Source: REEB509 sp049314555 (GTDB lineage: Bacteria > Pseudomonadota > Alphaproteobacteria > Caulobacterales > Aquidulcibacteraceae). Taken from it: 64,000 bases of DNA. Positions 25,962 to 34,732 of the stretch are shown one piece after another (position 1 is the first letter of the stretch; each line of letters starts with the position of its first letter). The position numbers and the translations under genes were made by a program. The notes under the pieces were generated by a model, which ran no database searches, was not told where the DNA came from, and saw only the letters and a program-made list of their open reading frames with translations. The stretch covers positions 1 through 64,000 of the forward strand of contig JBMOEW010000008.1 in NCBI GenBank assembly GCA_049314555.1, written 5' to 3'.

Positions 25962-27343
25962 TTCGTGGCGCGGAAAATCCAGTTATTGCGGCAGGGATCG
26001 TTGGCCTCCATGCCCTTTACAGGCGTGGCGCGATCACGCCTGCAGAAGCGTTTGAGGTGTTTCAAGGGCGCGCTGAGCGTCTAAACCCGAGCCTAAACGC
26101 GATCGTCCATTGGAACACCGCGGATGCTGAGCTGGCCGCAAGCAGGTCAGCGTTTAGGTGGCGCAAGGCCGCTCCGCTTTCCGTATTGGATGGCGTGCCA
26201 CTGGCAATCAAGGCAAACCTCGCGGTTCGTGATCTTCCCTGGACGGGTGCAATCGCTGCGTACAAGGATCGTATTGCGAAAGACGATAGCGCAGTGGTCA
26301 AGGCATTGCGCGGCGCCGGAGCCATTATCCTCGGCATCGCCAACATGCACGAAGCAGCCCTCGGCGCGACCACCACCAGCCCGCTCTACGGCCCCGCCCA
26401 GAACCCTCTGCGCCCAGGCTTCACCCCAGGCGGCTCGTCTGGCGGATCGGCTGCAGCTGTGGCGGCCGGTTTGGTTGCAGGAGCCATCGGCACCGATACG
26501 CTGGGTTCAGTGCGCCTCCCCAGTTCGTACTGCGGCATCGCCGGGTTTAAGCCAAGCTTCGGGCGCGTATCGCGCACTGGCATGCAACTTCTATCCTATT
26601 CGCTTGACCACGTTGGCGTACATGCCCGGTATGCGCGCGACCTCTTACCCGTGATGTCGGCAATTGCGGGTCGCGATCCCACCGATCCTTTTTCGACAGG
26701 GCTTGCGCGCCTCGCGTTTACGCCAGCGTCGACGCCATTGTCCTTGGCCGGATTAAAGATGGCCGCGCTGTCGGCGGCTTCATGCACTTGCATCGCTCCT
26801 GGGGTCCTAGCCGCCTATGAGACAGCACTGAAGCGTTTGCAGGCCCTTGGAATTGAGATTGATCGCGTTGACTTGGAAGAATATCAGCCCACGCGCCTGC
26901 GCCGTCTTGGTCTTTTGGTCTGTGAGGCCGAAGGCTCAGCGCTGATGGACCGCGACCTTAGGGAAAACCCGTCTGGGTTTTCCGAGCCATTGCGTCAACT
27001 GTTGGCGTACGGAGCAACGCAAAGCGCCACCAAACTGGCCGCCGCCCAATGGGACATCGCCAGCATGCGCAGTCTAATGGGGCGCGTTTTTGCAAAGCAC
27101 CAGGCTTTCTTGTCCCCGACGGTTGGGGAAGTCGCGTTCGACCATAAACGATCGCCACCAACCCATCAGGCAGATTTGACCGCACTCGCCAACTTTGCCG
27201 GCCTTCCAGCGGTCTCAATACCGATGGGCTTTGCCGAGCACGGCTTGCCCGCAGGCCTGCAGATCATGACCGCATTTAGTTCCGACCACGTCGCATTATC
27301 GATTGCGGCCGCCATTGAGACCGCGGGCTTGGTCACGTCCTAG
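25958..27343 (+). CDS. amidase (amidase signature family)
   Basis: A 461-residue amidase of the GatA/AmiE-signature family with the Ser-cisSer-Lys triad: Lys85 in PLAIKANLAV, Ser160 in the GGSSGGS loop and the nucleophile Ser184 in TDTLGSVRLPSS. It should hydrolyse a linear amide to acid and ammonia. Following a CoA ligase and near imidase-like genes, it could act on a half-amide. It overlaps the ligase by four bases. Confidence 0.88.
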   Translation: MIRGAENPVIAAGIVGLHALYRRGAITPAEAFEVFQGRAERLNPSLNAIVHWNTADAELAASRSAFRWRKAAPLSVLDGVPLAIKANLAVRDLPWTGAIAAYKDRIAKDDSAVVKALRGAGAIILGIANMHEAALGATTTSPLYGPAQNPLRPGFTPGGSSGGSAAAVAAGLVAGAIGTDTLGSVRLPSSYCGIAGFKPSFGRVSRTGMQLLSYSLDHVGVHARYARDLLPVMSAIAGRDPTDPFSTGLARLAFTPASTPLSLAGLKMAALSAASCTCIAPGVLAAYETALKRLQALGIEIDRVDLEEYQPTRLRRLGLLVCEAEGSALMDRDLRENPSGFSEPLRQLLAYGATQSATKLAAAQWDIASMRSLMGRVFAKHQAFLSPTVGEVAFDHKRSPPTHQADLTALANFAGLPAVSIPMGFAEHGLPAGLQIMTAFSSDHVALSIAAAIETAGLVTS

Positions 27344-27367
27344 GAAAACAGAGAAGGGAGAGCATCA

Positions 27368-27814
27368 ATGGCGTCCATTCGTGAAGACATGCCGGTCCTT
27401 GCACGACATGAGGGGGAGTGGGAGGGCGAATACATCCATGTCGACACCAACAACGCGGTCGTCGATCGTCACGCGTCTCATCTTCAGTGTCGCTTCCCAA
27501 ACGAAGGGGTCCACGCCTACTACCAGATCAACACCTACCGCTGGGCAGATGGTCGCGAAGAAGAAATACACTTCCCGGCCACCTATCGCGATCGCCAAAT
27601 CCATTGGGACACAGATCGTATTTTGGGGCGCGCTTGGGAGGTGGACGACCGAACAGTGATGCTGACGTGGGTGCGCAAAGGCGAGCCTGGCACCTATCTC
27701 TATGAGATGATTCAGCTGAGCGCCGACGGGCAACACCGCGGTCGTACCTGGCATTGGTTTGAGAATGACCAACTGGTGAAGCGCACGTGCATAAAAGAGC
27801 GTCGCGTCAAGTAG
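27368..27814 (+). CDS. hypothetical beta-rich protein
   Basis: A 148-residue protein rich in aromatic residues and predicted strands (RHEGEWEGEYIHVD, LQCRFPNEGVHAYYQINTYRW, REEEIHFPATYRDRQIHWDTDR, TYLYEMIQLS, RTWHWFENDQLVKR). The pattern resembles small lipocalin-like/DUF3598-type proteins, with low certainty. AGGGAG lies 6 bases upstream of ATG 27368. It closes the prpD-like operon and overlaps the convergent aldehyde dehydrogenase by 8 bases. Confidence 0.65.
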   Translation: MASIREDMPVLARHEGEWEGEYIHVDTNNAVVDRHASHLQCRFPNEGVHAYYQINTYRWADGREEEIHFPATYRDRQIHWDTDRILGRAWEVDDRTVMLTWVRKGEPGTYLYEMIQLSADGQHRGRTWHWFENDQLVKRTCIKERRVK

Positions 27815-29234
27815 CCGCGCGGTCTTCAGCAAAGGCACTAAGGGGCACTGGAGCGGCGGAATTGGCAATCAACGCCTGCCTCCGCAAGAACCGATGGAAG
27901 CCCGCAGCACCCATCCGCGAGCCGCCCAACCCCGACAAGCCAAAGCTGTGCTTCTCAGCCTCGTAAAACAGGGCAGTGAGCGCCGCATCGTTCAAACTGA
28001 CGGCACCGGCCTTCAAGTGAACCGCAACCCCTTCTGCCTCAGCGAGTGTCTGCGCAAAGACGCCCGCGGATAATCCGTAGACACTGTCATTGGCGAGATG
28101 GATGGCCTCGGCTTGGGTGTCGAAGGCCATGATCGGCATGATTGGCCCAAAGGTTTCCTCCGTCATCACCTTCATCGTGTGATCCACATCGACAAGCACC
28201 GTTGGCCTCATCCAAAGGCCACCGCCGTGGGTTTCGATAGAGCCGCCAGACAAGACCTGCGCGCCCTTCGCCACGGCATCATCTAATTGGCCCTGCAGGA
28301 CGGCGGCCTGCTTGTCGAAGATGATCGGGCCGATTTCACCCATACCAATCTCTGGCCAATTCAGTCGGCACTGGCGCGCGGCCTCGGTCAAGCGATCAAC
28401 AAACGTCCGGAATACGCCGCGCTGCACATAAATCCGCTCGATCGATTGGCAGGCTTGGCCGGCCGACAAAACGGAACCGCGCAAGGCTGCGGTCACCGCA
28501 TAATCAAGATTGGCACCTTCAAGCACAATCAACGGATCTTTCCCGCCAAGCTCCAAAAAGCCAGGGATCATCCGCCCCGCCGCCGAGCTCGCAACAAGCC
28601 GCCCGGTCGCAACAGAACCGGTAAAGCAAATGGCATCGACACCTTCAACCATTTGCGCCCCGATCTCGCCTGCGCCGACGACAAAAGCCAGCACCGTCGC
28701 GATATCTCCGCTTGCGTTAATCGCTTCCATCAACGGCGCAACAAAGCGCGGCGTCACCTCTGAGGGCTTCACGACGACAGCACACCCCGCCAACAGGGCA
28801 GGGATGGTGTCGATCATCGCCAATGTGAGGGGAAAGTTCCATGGGCTGATCACGCCCACCAACGGGTAGGGCACAAAATTGGGTCTGTGTGTGAGGTGCG
28901 CAGTCGCGCGGCCCTGCGTCCACTGCGAGGAGAGCAGATGTGGTGCCTGGGCGGCCCAGCCAGTGAGCGCAGCCAAAACCCCTTGCACTTCCTGGCGCGC
29001 GATCGCCCGCCGGCCGGTATCGAGTTCAAGCGCTGCAGCAATCGCATCGCCGCGCGATGCAATCGCGTTCCGCAACGAAATCAGGCCTTCCGCACGCGTC
29101 TCAATGGAGAGCCACGCCCATGCCGTTTGCGCTTGTCGCAGACGAGCGAAAGTCGCGCTTAACGCTTGCGGACTAGGCGCAGAGAACGCGTAGTCAAACG
29201 CGCCAGTGCGCGGATTGCGAACCTTTGTCTGCAT
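27807..29234 (-). CDS. aldehyde dehydrogenase
   Basis: A 475-residue NAD(P)+-dependent aldehyde dehydrogenase resembling coniferyl aldehyde dehydrogenases. It has VGVISPWNFPLTLAM, KPSEVTP, ICFTGSVATGR, FLELGGKDPLIVLEGA with the general-base Glu, SAGQACQSIERIYV with the nucleophile Cys, and EETFGPIMPIMAF. It lies 2 bases after the FAD-linked oxidase, so the two probably act in sequence, alcohol or aldehyde to acid. Confidence 0.9.
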   Translation of the reverse strand: MQTKVRNPRTGAFDYAFSAPSPQALSATFARLRQAQTAWAWLSIETRAEGLISLRNAIASRGDAIAAALELDTGRRAIARQEVQGVLAALTGWAAQAPHLLSSQWTQGRATAHLTHRPNFVPYPLVGVISPWNFPLTLAMIDTIPALLAGCAVVVKPSEVTPRFVAPLMEAINASGDIATVLAFVVGAGEIGAQMVEGVDAICFTGSVATGRLVASSAAGRMIPGFLELGGKDPLIVLEGANLDYAVTAALRGSVLSAGQACQSIERIYVQRGVFRTFVDRLTEAARQCRLNWPEIGMGEIGPIIFDKQAAVLQGQLDDAVAKGAQVLSGGSIETHGGGLWMRPTVLVDVDHTMKVMTEETFGPIMPIMAFDTQAEAIHLANDSVYGLSAGVFAQTLAEAEGVAVHLKAGAVSLNDAALTALFYEAEKHSFGLSGLGGSRMGAAGFHRFLRRQALIANSAAPVPLSAFAEDRAAT

Positions 29235-29236
29235 GC

Positions 29237-30814
29237 CTAAAGTCCCAAAACGCCCGGGTTCATGATGCCTTTCGGGTCCAACGCAAGCTTAAGCGCACGA
29301 TAAAGTGCAGCTGTGCCTTCCGAGCGACTGGCAAGCAAAGGGTAAGCCCGACCGACCTGAAAGTGTGCGGCACCGAAAGATGCAAATGTGTCGATCACTG
29401 CCTGTCTAGCCTCACGCACAGCGGCGCGAGCCTCAAGATTAGCGGGGTGACGCGGCAGTTTCTGCAAGTGCGCAGGCTCGATGGAGGCCTCATGCACGGC
29501 GAAGATTTCATCTGGCCAATAAAACACCGGCTCAATCAAAAAGCCATTCGTCGACAACGTCGTCACGAGATACCCAGTCGTTATGTCGTGAGTTTCAAAA
29601 GTGCCAGCCCGCTCAGCAAATACGGCTTCAAGCGCATTGAATGCGGCCTGAGCCGAGCTGTGCGACACAATCCCATGCACGGGTGCCCACCGCTCGCCGC
29701 TTGGGCCCAACATCGAATTGAGCGGCGTGAAGGGTTGCGCGCGCACCACTTTCGGGATCGTGTTTTCAACTTCAAGCCCACCCTCTTGCGACGCAATCAT
29801 GCGAACCCGTGCAAGGCCCGCGTCCACTTGACCCTTTGATTGCCCCTCAATCGCAACGTGCACCGAGTAGTCTGTGCCGTCCAAAAAGCTGCGCCCAGCA
29901 AGCGCAGTCTTTGCCCCCTCGCGGATACCGGCCAGGATCGACTTCTGCGCCCCCATGACTTTCACCAATGCCGAAGCGTCAGCCATCAAGCTCGCCCGTT
30001 TCATCCGCACCCGCGTGAGATTGGGATCAAAGCCAAAAGTTTCGCTGGCAACACCAGATCGAGCGATCGCAGCGATAGTCTCAACCCACGGGGACGGGGC
30101 CTGGAACGAAAACGACGCCCATCCTTCGTGGGCCGGCTTTTCGATGAGCCGCAAAGTCAGCTCCGTCTTAAGGCCAAAAGCACCGCAGTCCCCTAGAAAA
30201 AGCCCCGTAAGATCAGGCCCAAAGTGCCGGAAGAAGGGCTTTGCCCCTTCGGCTCCGGCGCTCCCTGCACGGACAATCGATCCGTCCGCCAGCACCACGC
30301 AAACGCTTATCACGCTTTCGGAAGCAGCCCCGTAAAGTCCTGCGCCGAAGAAGGCATTGTTTTGCGAAAGCCCCCCGCCAACCGTGGAGGATATTCCAGA
30401 CAGGGGCCCCCAAAACGGCGTGCGCAAACCAAGCGGGGCAAGCGCGTCATGCAAGCGCGCCCAGGTCACGCCCGCTTGCAGCGTAACCGTCATGTCGCGT
30501 TGATTGATGTCGAGGATCGCACCCATTGCGCGCAGGTCAAAACAAACCGCAGCAGGCGACCCGACGGTGTAGCCGCCGGTGTAACTCATCCCACCACCTC
30601 GGGGGGCGATGGGCGCATTGAAGTCCGCGCACAGCTTCACAGCTGCCGCAACGTCTTCGGTGGAAGCTGGCTGGACCACCAGGGCGGGAGGACAATCAGC
30701 TGCATAAATGTCAGCGGCCACGAGATTGCGGCCTTCCCAATCGGCGCGCACGTGTTCATTCCCAAGGCACTGCCGCAGTTGGGCCTCCAGCCGAGCGGTC
30801 TCGATCGGGCTCAT
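29237..30814 (-). CDS. FAD-linked oxidase (GlcD/VAO family)
   Basis: A 525-residue flavoenzyme. The FAD-binding type 4 domain fills about the first 210 residues (LVVQPASTEDVAAAVKLC, PIAPRGGGMSYTGGYT, GPLSGISSTVGGGLSQNN), followed by a long C-terminal FAD-oxidase cap ending in LALDPKGIMNPGVLGL. Relatives oxidise alpha-hydroxy acids (GlcD, D-lactate) or phenolic alcohols. ATG 30814 overlaps the stop of the membrane protein gene (TCAT), so membrane protein, oxidase and aldehyde dehydrogenase form one operon. Confidence 0.85.
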   Translation of the reverse strand: MSPIETARLEAQLRQCLGNEHVRADWEGRNLVAADIYAADCPPALVVQPASTEDVAAAVKLCADFNAPIAPRGGGMSYTGGYTVGSPAAVCFDLRAMGAILDINQRDMTVTLQAGVTWARLHDALAPLGLRTPFWGPLSGISSTVGGGLSQNNAFFGAGLYGAASESVISVCVVLADGSIVRAGSAGAEGAKPFFRHFGPDLTGLFLGDCGAFGLKTELTLRLIEKPAHEGWASFSFQAPSPWVETIAAIARSGVASETFGFDPNLTRVRMKRASLMADASALVKVMGAQKSILAGIREGAKTALAGRSFLDGTDYSVHVAIEGQSKGQVDAGLARVRMIASQEGGLEVENTIPKVVRAQPFTPLNSMLGPSGERWAPVHGIVSHSSAQAAFNALEAVFAERAGTFETHDITTGYLVTTLSTNGFLIEPVFYWPDEIFAVHEASIEPAHLQKLPRHPANLEARAAVREARQAVIDTFASFGAAHFQVGRAYPLLASRSEGTAALYRALKLALDPKGIMNPGVLGL

Positions 30815-31482
30815 CCGGGCCTCCACAATCCAACGGCAGCAGAAAAGATCAATAGGAGCCAAATCACCGGCACAACAACACGCGCTCGGCCCAGCGATCG
30901 AGCGAGGTCGGCATCTATGGAAGGTGTCGCGCCCCCTTCAGCCAGCGCCAACAGTGCGGGTCCAAACGGACCCAACAAGCCCCGGATCACCAGCCCACAG
31001 CCGATGGCCGCCGCCAACAGTCCACACTTCACTTGAATGAACATGGGCAGCGGCCCAAACGGTGCGGTCAAGCCCAGCGCCAAAGCGAAAAGCAACAGCA
31101 TTGCGAACCACCGGATGACCAAATCGCTCCGTCGCGCAGCGCTCCCTGCAGGCAAGTGAAGAACATGGCCTCCCCAAACCAGCGCCAACCAGATCACACA
31201 AACAATCCACGCTCCCAACACAAGGCCCAAACTGGGCTCAACCCAGCCTCGGGCTTGCGCTAGCCAGATGCCCGTTGGAAAGGTGAGGATTAGCGCCGTG
31301 CGCGGTGCCATATCTACCGCACCAACAATCCTGGCGGCAAAGGCCCGCGACGCCGGGGTCTCGCGCGGATTCAACACAATAGACGATGCGTAAAACGCGC
31401 CAAGGTCACCGCCCAGCCAGTACACAAACACAAGGACGTGCAAGAGCGTTATAAGTGGCAGGGCGATTGAATCGACAGGCAA
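30811..31482 (-). CDS. membrane protein, paralog of 2832-3539 gene
   Basis: An integral membrane protein of about 223 residues with about six helices. The start is placed at TTG 31482, with AAGGAG 8 bases upstream. The first helix (LLHVLVFVYWLGGDLGAFYASS) shares the H-x6-YWLGG-x2-G-x-F pattern of the gene at 2832, as does the following IVLNPRETP. A CopD/DUF2269/HemJ-like haem- or metal-binding role is possible but unproven. It is the first gene of an operon with the FAD oxidase, so it might accept its electrons. Confidence 0.7.
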   Translation of the reverse strand: MPVDSIALPLITLLHVLVFVYWLGGDLGAFYASSIVLNPRETPASRAFAARIVGAVDMAPRTALILTFPTGIWLAQARGWVEPSLGLVLGAWIVCVIWLALVWGGHVLHLPAGSAARRSDLVIRWFAMLLLFALALGLTAPFGPLPMFIQVKCGLLAAAIGCGLVIRGLLGPFGPALLALAEGGATPSIDADLARSLGRARVVVPVIWLLLIFSAAVGLWRPG

Positions 31483-31500
31483 CAGCTTGGCTCCTTGAAG

Positions 31501-31512
31501 TTGGTATACCAA
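31501..31512. promoter_or_regulatory. operator-like motif, site E (perfect palindrome)
   Basis: TTGGTATACCAA, a perfect 12-bp palindrome 18 bases upstream of the TTG start at 31482, next to the ribosome binding site. It lies just past the 3' end of the GntR gene at 31545 and is the most symmetric copy of the recurring motif. Confidence 0.6.
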
Positions 31513-31544
31513 CCAAGGATCGAGCCGTCATCGGCAATTGAAGC

Positions 31545-32357
31545 TCACCGCCATTCCTCGCGCCCGCTTCGACTGCGACGGCGCGTCAGCTTCATGTGGT
31601 GTTGAAACCGTTCAGGTCGATAAAACCCTTCCAGCGCTTCAATCCCGTTGCTGTCCTGATCACGCATCACTCGAACGATCCGAAGCAGCGGCGCGCCGGG
31701 TGTCAGGCCCAACGGCTGAGACACTTCCAAGGACGCCGCCACAGCCGTGATCCACTGCTCGGCTTCGACCGCCTTGTGACCGGCTTCCTCCAACAACTGC
31801 AGCAGTGGGCGGCGCGCCAGTGCGCTTGAGTCAAACTTGGCGGCAACGTCGCTGGGCACATGCGTCACAAGGAACGAAAATGGCTCCCGTTCGATTTTCC
31901 TCAATCGCGTCGCGCGTTGGACGCGTGCGTTCGGTTGCAGGCCCAAAAGGGCAGAGATCTCCGGGTTGGCTGGTTCCTCACGAACAGACAACAGCTCCAC
32001 CACCGTGGAAAGCCCCATCAAGGTGAGGCTTTCAAGGAGGTTTTCGAAACTCCCAATGACAACCGGTGCCGCGGGATTATAGGTCACAACCGTGCCGCGG
32101 CCGCGTTGCCTTGCCACCAACCCCTGTGAGGCCAGCTCATTCAAGGCGCGCTTGACTGTAATTCGCGACAACCCGAACAGTTTCGTCAATTCCTGCTCGC
32201 CTGGCAGCAAATCTCCCGCGCGGTAGTGGCCACGTCGGATTTCCTCCCGAAGCAGAAGAAAGACCTGCCGGTAAAGCGGTGCAACCGCGTTCACGTCGAG
32301 GGACTCAGCGGTGAGAGGGGTTGCGGCTTGAGCGAAGGCGGGAAGTCCAGCGGGCAT
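31545..32357 (-). CDS. GntR-family regulator, HutC subfamily (second)
   Basis: A 270-residue regulator with a winged helix-turn-helix at about residues 28-95 (LYRQVFLLLREEIRRGHY, LPGEQELTKLFGLSRITVKRALNELASQG, RQRGRGTVV) and a UTRA effector domain (FSFLVTHVPSDVAAKF, PGAPLLRIVRVMRD). The N-terminal 25 residues are an unusual extension; GTG 32294 is an alternative start. It sits beside two palindromic sites (31501 and 32366) and centrally in the catabolic region, making it the best candidate for binding one of them. Confidence 0.9.
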   Translation of the reverse strand: MPAGLPAFAQAATPLTAESLDVNAVAPLYRQVFLLLREEIRRGHYRAGDLLPGEQELTKLFGLSRITVKRALNELASQGLVARQRGRGTVVTYNPAAPVVIGSFENLLESLTLMGLSTVVELLSVREEPANPEISALLGLQPNARVQRATRLRKIEREPFSFLVTHVPSDVAAKFDSSALARRPLLQLLEEAGHKAVEAEQWITAVAASLEVSQPLGLTPGAPLLRIVRVMRDQDSNGIEALEGFYRPERFQHHMKLTRRRSRSGREEWR

Positions 32358-32365
32358 CAATTACC

Positions 32366-32381
32366 TATAGTCTACGCTATA
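32366..32381. promoter_or_regulatory. palindrome upstream of gntR, HutC-type core
   Basis: The 16-mer TATAGTCTACGCTATA has arms TATAG/CTATA. Its core reads GCGTAGAC on the minus strand, a 7/8 match to the HutC-subfamily consensus GTnTAnAC. It lies 9 bases upstream of the GntR start, which fits autoregulation. A degenerate copy of the TTGGTATATC motif (32376-32385, minus strand) overlaps it. Confidence 0.5.
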
Positions 32382-32426
32382 CCATTAGGGTAGGTCGTAA
32401 AGGCAAAACACGAATTTCAGCGCCTG

Positions 32427-32819
32427 TCACTCAATTGGGCCTCCGGCAGCCCGGTGCCGAACGGCGTCGGCGTTCTCCCATATTTTGCCCCCCATCCAAG
32501 CGCCGATTGAAGCCGTGAAGCGCTGGACCTCGACCCGCTCATATTGCCCGTTTGTGAAATAGGGGTCTTTCTCCATCAGAGACTTTAGGGCCACGTCACT
32601 ATCGGCCTGGACAAGAAACAACGACCCCACCAATGCCTCCCCGCCTGGCTCCCGCAAAGGGCCCGCCACCAAATAGGCCTGCCAGTTGGCTTCCACATGC
32701 CGCAAATGACCGTCAAGGTCGCGCTGACGCAGTGCTGCGCTATTTGGACCATCCCATCCGATCACAAGAAAAACGGGCGTTTCATGCCGAGCCACTATCG
32801 GGCAAGGGGGATGCGTCAT
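32427..32819 (-). CDS. YciI-like (YCII domain) protein
   Basis: A 130-residue dimeric alpha/beta-barrel protein of the YCII type (FLVIGWDGPNSAALRQRDLDGHLRHVE, YLVAGPLREPGGEALVGSLFLVQADS, EKDPYFTNGQYERVEVQRF). ATG 32819 has GGAG upstream. Such proteins are small lyases, hydrolases or binding modules in degradation clusters. It is divergent from the LeuC-like gene across site F. Confidence 0.8.
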   Translation of the reverse strand: MTHPPCPIVARHETPVFLVIGWDGPNSAALRQRDLDGHLRHVEANWQAYLVAGPLREPGGEALVGSLFLVQADSDVALKSLMEKDPYFTNGQYERVEVQRFTASIGAWMGGKIWENADAVRHRAAGGPIE

Positions 32820-32855
32820 ATCGGCTCCTTTTCGGGACGTGGACGACGCCCCCAT

Positions 32856-32865
32856 GATATACCAT
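32856..32865 (-). promoter_or_regulatory. operator-like motif, site F
   Basis: ATGGTATATC on the minus strand, in the gap between the YciI-like gene (start 32819) and the LeuC-like gene (start 32919). It is centred about 41 and 59 bases from the two starts. Confidence 0.5.
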
Positions 32866-32918
32866 TATGGACCCTCAAAGTTGCGCTGCAACGACCCAAA
32901 ACGCCGTGAGATGAATGC

Positions 32919-34226
32919 ATGGGGCCCAGTCCCTCAGAGCCAGTACCGATGACTTTGGCACAAAAGATCATCGCGCGCGCTGCGGGGCAAAACAGCGTGC
33001 GCCCTGGCGAGATTGTGGTGTGCGCCGTCGATCTGGCAATGGCCCACGACAGCTCAGGGCCACGGCGTTGGCGTCCTCAGATGGAGGCGCTTGGGTTAAC
33101 CCTCTGGGACCCAGCAAAAGTGGTGATCGTTTCGGATCACTACGTGCCTGCGGTGGACGCAGAAAGCGCCGCGATCTTGAAACTCACCCGGGACTTTGCC
33201 ACCCAATATCGCGTTGGACGCTTTTTCGACATGCGCGGGATCAGCCACACAATTCTCCCGGAGAACGGGCTTTTGATGCCCGGAATGTTTTGCGCCGGCG
33301 GCGACAGCCACTCGCCACATGGCGGGGCTTTCGGGTGCTTTATTGCTGGCTACGGCGCAACCGACATGTTGGGCATTGTGACCACTGGCAAGACCTGGAT
33401 CTTGGTGCCTGAAACGGATCTTGTCACCTGGACAGGGAAGTTTGGGCTTGGCGTGACAGCGAAGGACATCATGCTCTTTCTTTGCGCGACCTTGGGGATG
33501 GAGAACGCGTTCAAGGTTGTCCAATTCGCAGGTGACACCGTTGCAGACATGAGCATGGACGAGCGAATGGTGTTGACCAATATGAGCGCCGAACTTGGCT
33601 ACGACACCGGTCTTATTGCCGCCGATCAAAAAACCACTGCCCACATCCGTGCCAGCGGTGGCGCGATAGCCCCCGATGCCCTTCACTGGCAAAGCGATGA
33701 AGGCGCTCACTATGCGTCACGCCATCACTTTAGCGCCGCTGAGCTGGTGCCGTATTTGGCCGCCCCCCATAGCCCAGCAAACAGCGCCCCTGTGACCAAC
33801 CACACCGGAACCAAGATCCATCAGGCCTATATTGGTGCCTGTGTTGGAGCGAAGCTCGAAGATCTGCGCATGGCAGCCTCTGTCCTCGCCGGCAAACAGG
33901 TTGCGAAAGGCGTTCGCCTCTTGGTGGCGCCGGCCTCGGCGCAGATCGCAGGGCGGGCCGCAAAGGAAGGCGTGCTCCAATCGCTTCTCGCCGCCGGGGC
34001 GATCTTGATGCCGTCGGGGTGCGGCGCGTGCGCCGGCATGGGGGCCGGTTTGCTGGCGGACGCGGAGGTCTGCATCTCCACCACCAACCGAAACTTTAAG
34101 GGGCGCATGGGACACAACGATGCCGAGGTTTATCTCGGGTCACCGTATACGGTTGCGGCGTCGGCAATCGAGGGCCAAATTGCCGACCCCCGCCCCCATC
34201 TCGGCCACATGAGAGAGGTCGCATAA
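32919..34226 (+). CDS. LeuC/aconitase-like hydro-lyase, large subunit
   Basis: A 435-residue (425 from ATG 32949) iron-sulfur hydro-lyase subunit of the LeuC/homoaconitase/dimethylmaleate hydratase class. It has DLAMAHDSSGP, DHYVPAVDAES, GDSHSPHGGAFG, TGKTWILVPETD and GVTAKDIML. All three cluster cysteines are present: Cys308, Cys368 and Cys371 (SGCGACAG). The usual GSCTNGR signature reads GACVGAK and DSHTCTYG reads DSHSPHGG, so it is unlikely to be ordinary LeuC. The small subunit follows with a one-base overlap, and a PrpB-like lyase comes next. Confidence 0.88.
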   Translation: MGPSPSEPVPMTLAQKIIARAAGQNSVRPGEIVVCAVDLAMAHDSSGPRRWRPQMEALGLTLWDPAKVVIVSDHYVPAVDAESAAILKLTRDFATQYRVGRFFDMRGISHTILPENGLLMPGMFCAGGDSHSPHGGAFGCFIAGYGATDMLGIVTTGKTWILVPETDLVTWTGKFGLGVTAKDIMLFLCATLGMENAFKVVQFAGDTVADMSMDERMVLTNMSAELGYDTGLIAADQKTTAHIRASGGAIAPDALHWQSDEGAHYASRHHFSAAELVPYLAAPHSPANSAPVTNHTGTKIHQAYIGACVGAKLEDLRMAASVLAGKQVAKGVRLLVAPASAQIAGRAAKEGVLQSLLAAGAILMPSGCGACAGMGAGLLADAEVCISTTNRNFKGRMGHNDAEVYLGSPYTVAASAIEGQIADPRPHLGHMREVA

Positions 34227-34732
34227 TGGGGCAGGGCAGGGCCTTCGTCTTTGGCGATCGTATCGACACCGACGTCTTGGCTCCAGGGTCACTGATGAAA
34301 CTCGCCCCGGAGGATCTGGCTAAACACTGCCTAGCTGCAATAGCACCAGGCTTCGCAATGTCGGTCCAAAAGGGTGATTTCGTTGTGGCCGGTGATGGCT
34401 TTGGTATTGGATCTTCTCGGGAACAAGCCGCCGTCTCGCTCAAGATCTTAGGCGTGCAGGCCGTAATCGCGCGCAGCTTTGCACGAATCTTCTATCGCAA
34501 TGCCTTCAATCTGGGCCTTCCTGCGGTTACCCTCGACCGCGCGGGAGAAATCCAAGAAGGAGACATGCTTTCCCTGGATCTAGAGGGAGGCAAACTCCAC
34601 AACATGACCCAACACCGCCTTTACGAGATCGCCCAGGTGCCGCCACACCTCCTTGCCCTGATTGAAGACGGCGGACTCATCAACAGTTTAAAACGTCAGT
34701 TTCCCGCCAAGGGAGGGGGAGGCCATGAGTGA
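34226..34732 (+). CDS. LeuD-like hydro-lyase, small subunit
   Basis: A 168-residue swivelling-domain subunit. It shows GDRIDTDVLAPGSLM, the substrate loop GDGFGIGSSREQAAVSLK and VIARSFARIFYRNAFNLGLP, all standard for LeuD/homoaconitase small subunits. It pairs with the large subunit just upstream to form a dehydratase. Substrate choice in this family depends on loop residues, and those here cannot be assigned by eye. It overlaps the lyase gene by 8 bases. Confidence 0.9.
   Translation: MGQGRAFVFGDRIDTDVLAPGSLMKLAPEDLAKHCLAAIAPGFAMSVQKGDFVVAGDGFGIGSSREQAAVSLKILGVQAVIARSFARIFYRNAFNLGLPAVTLDRAGEIQEGDMLSLDLEGGKLHNMTQHRLYEIAQVPPHLLALIEDGGLINSLKRQFPAKGGGGHE

Noticed and set aside
16438..28000. Classical 2-methylcitrate (propionate) pathway reading, based on PrpD- and PrpB-like genes
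   Set aside because: The PrpD-like gene (23191) and PrpB-like gene (34725) are 11 kb apart in separate operons, no methylcitrate synthase is present, and the lyase is coupled to a LeuCD-like hydratase.
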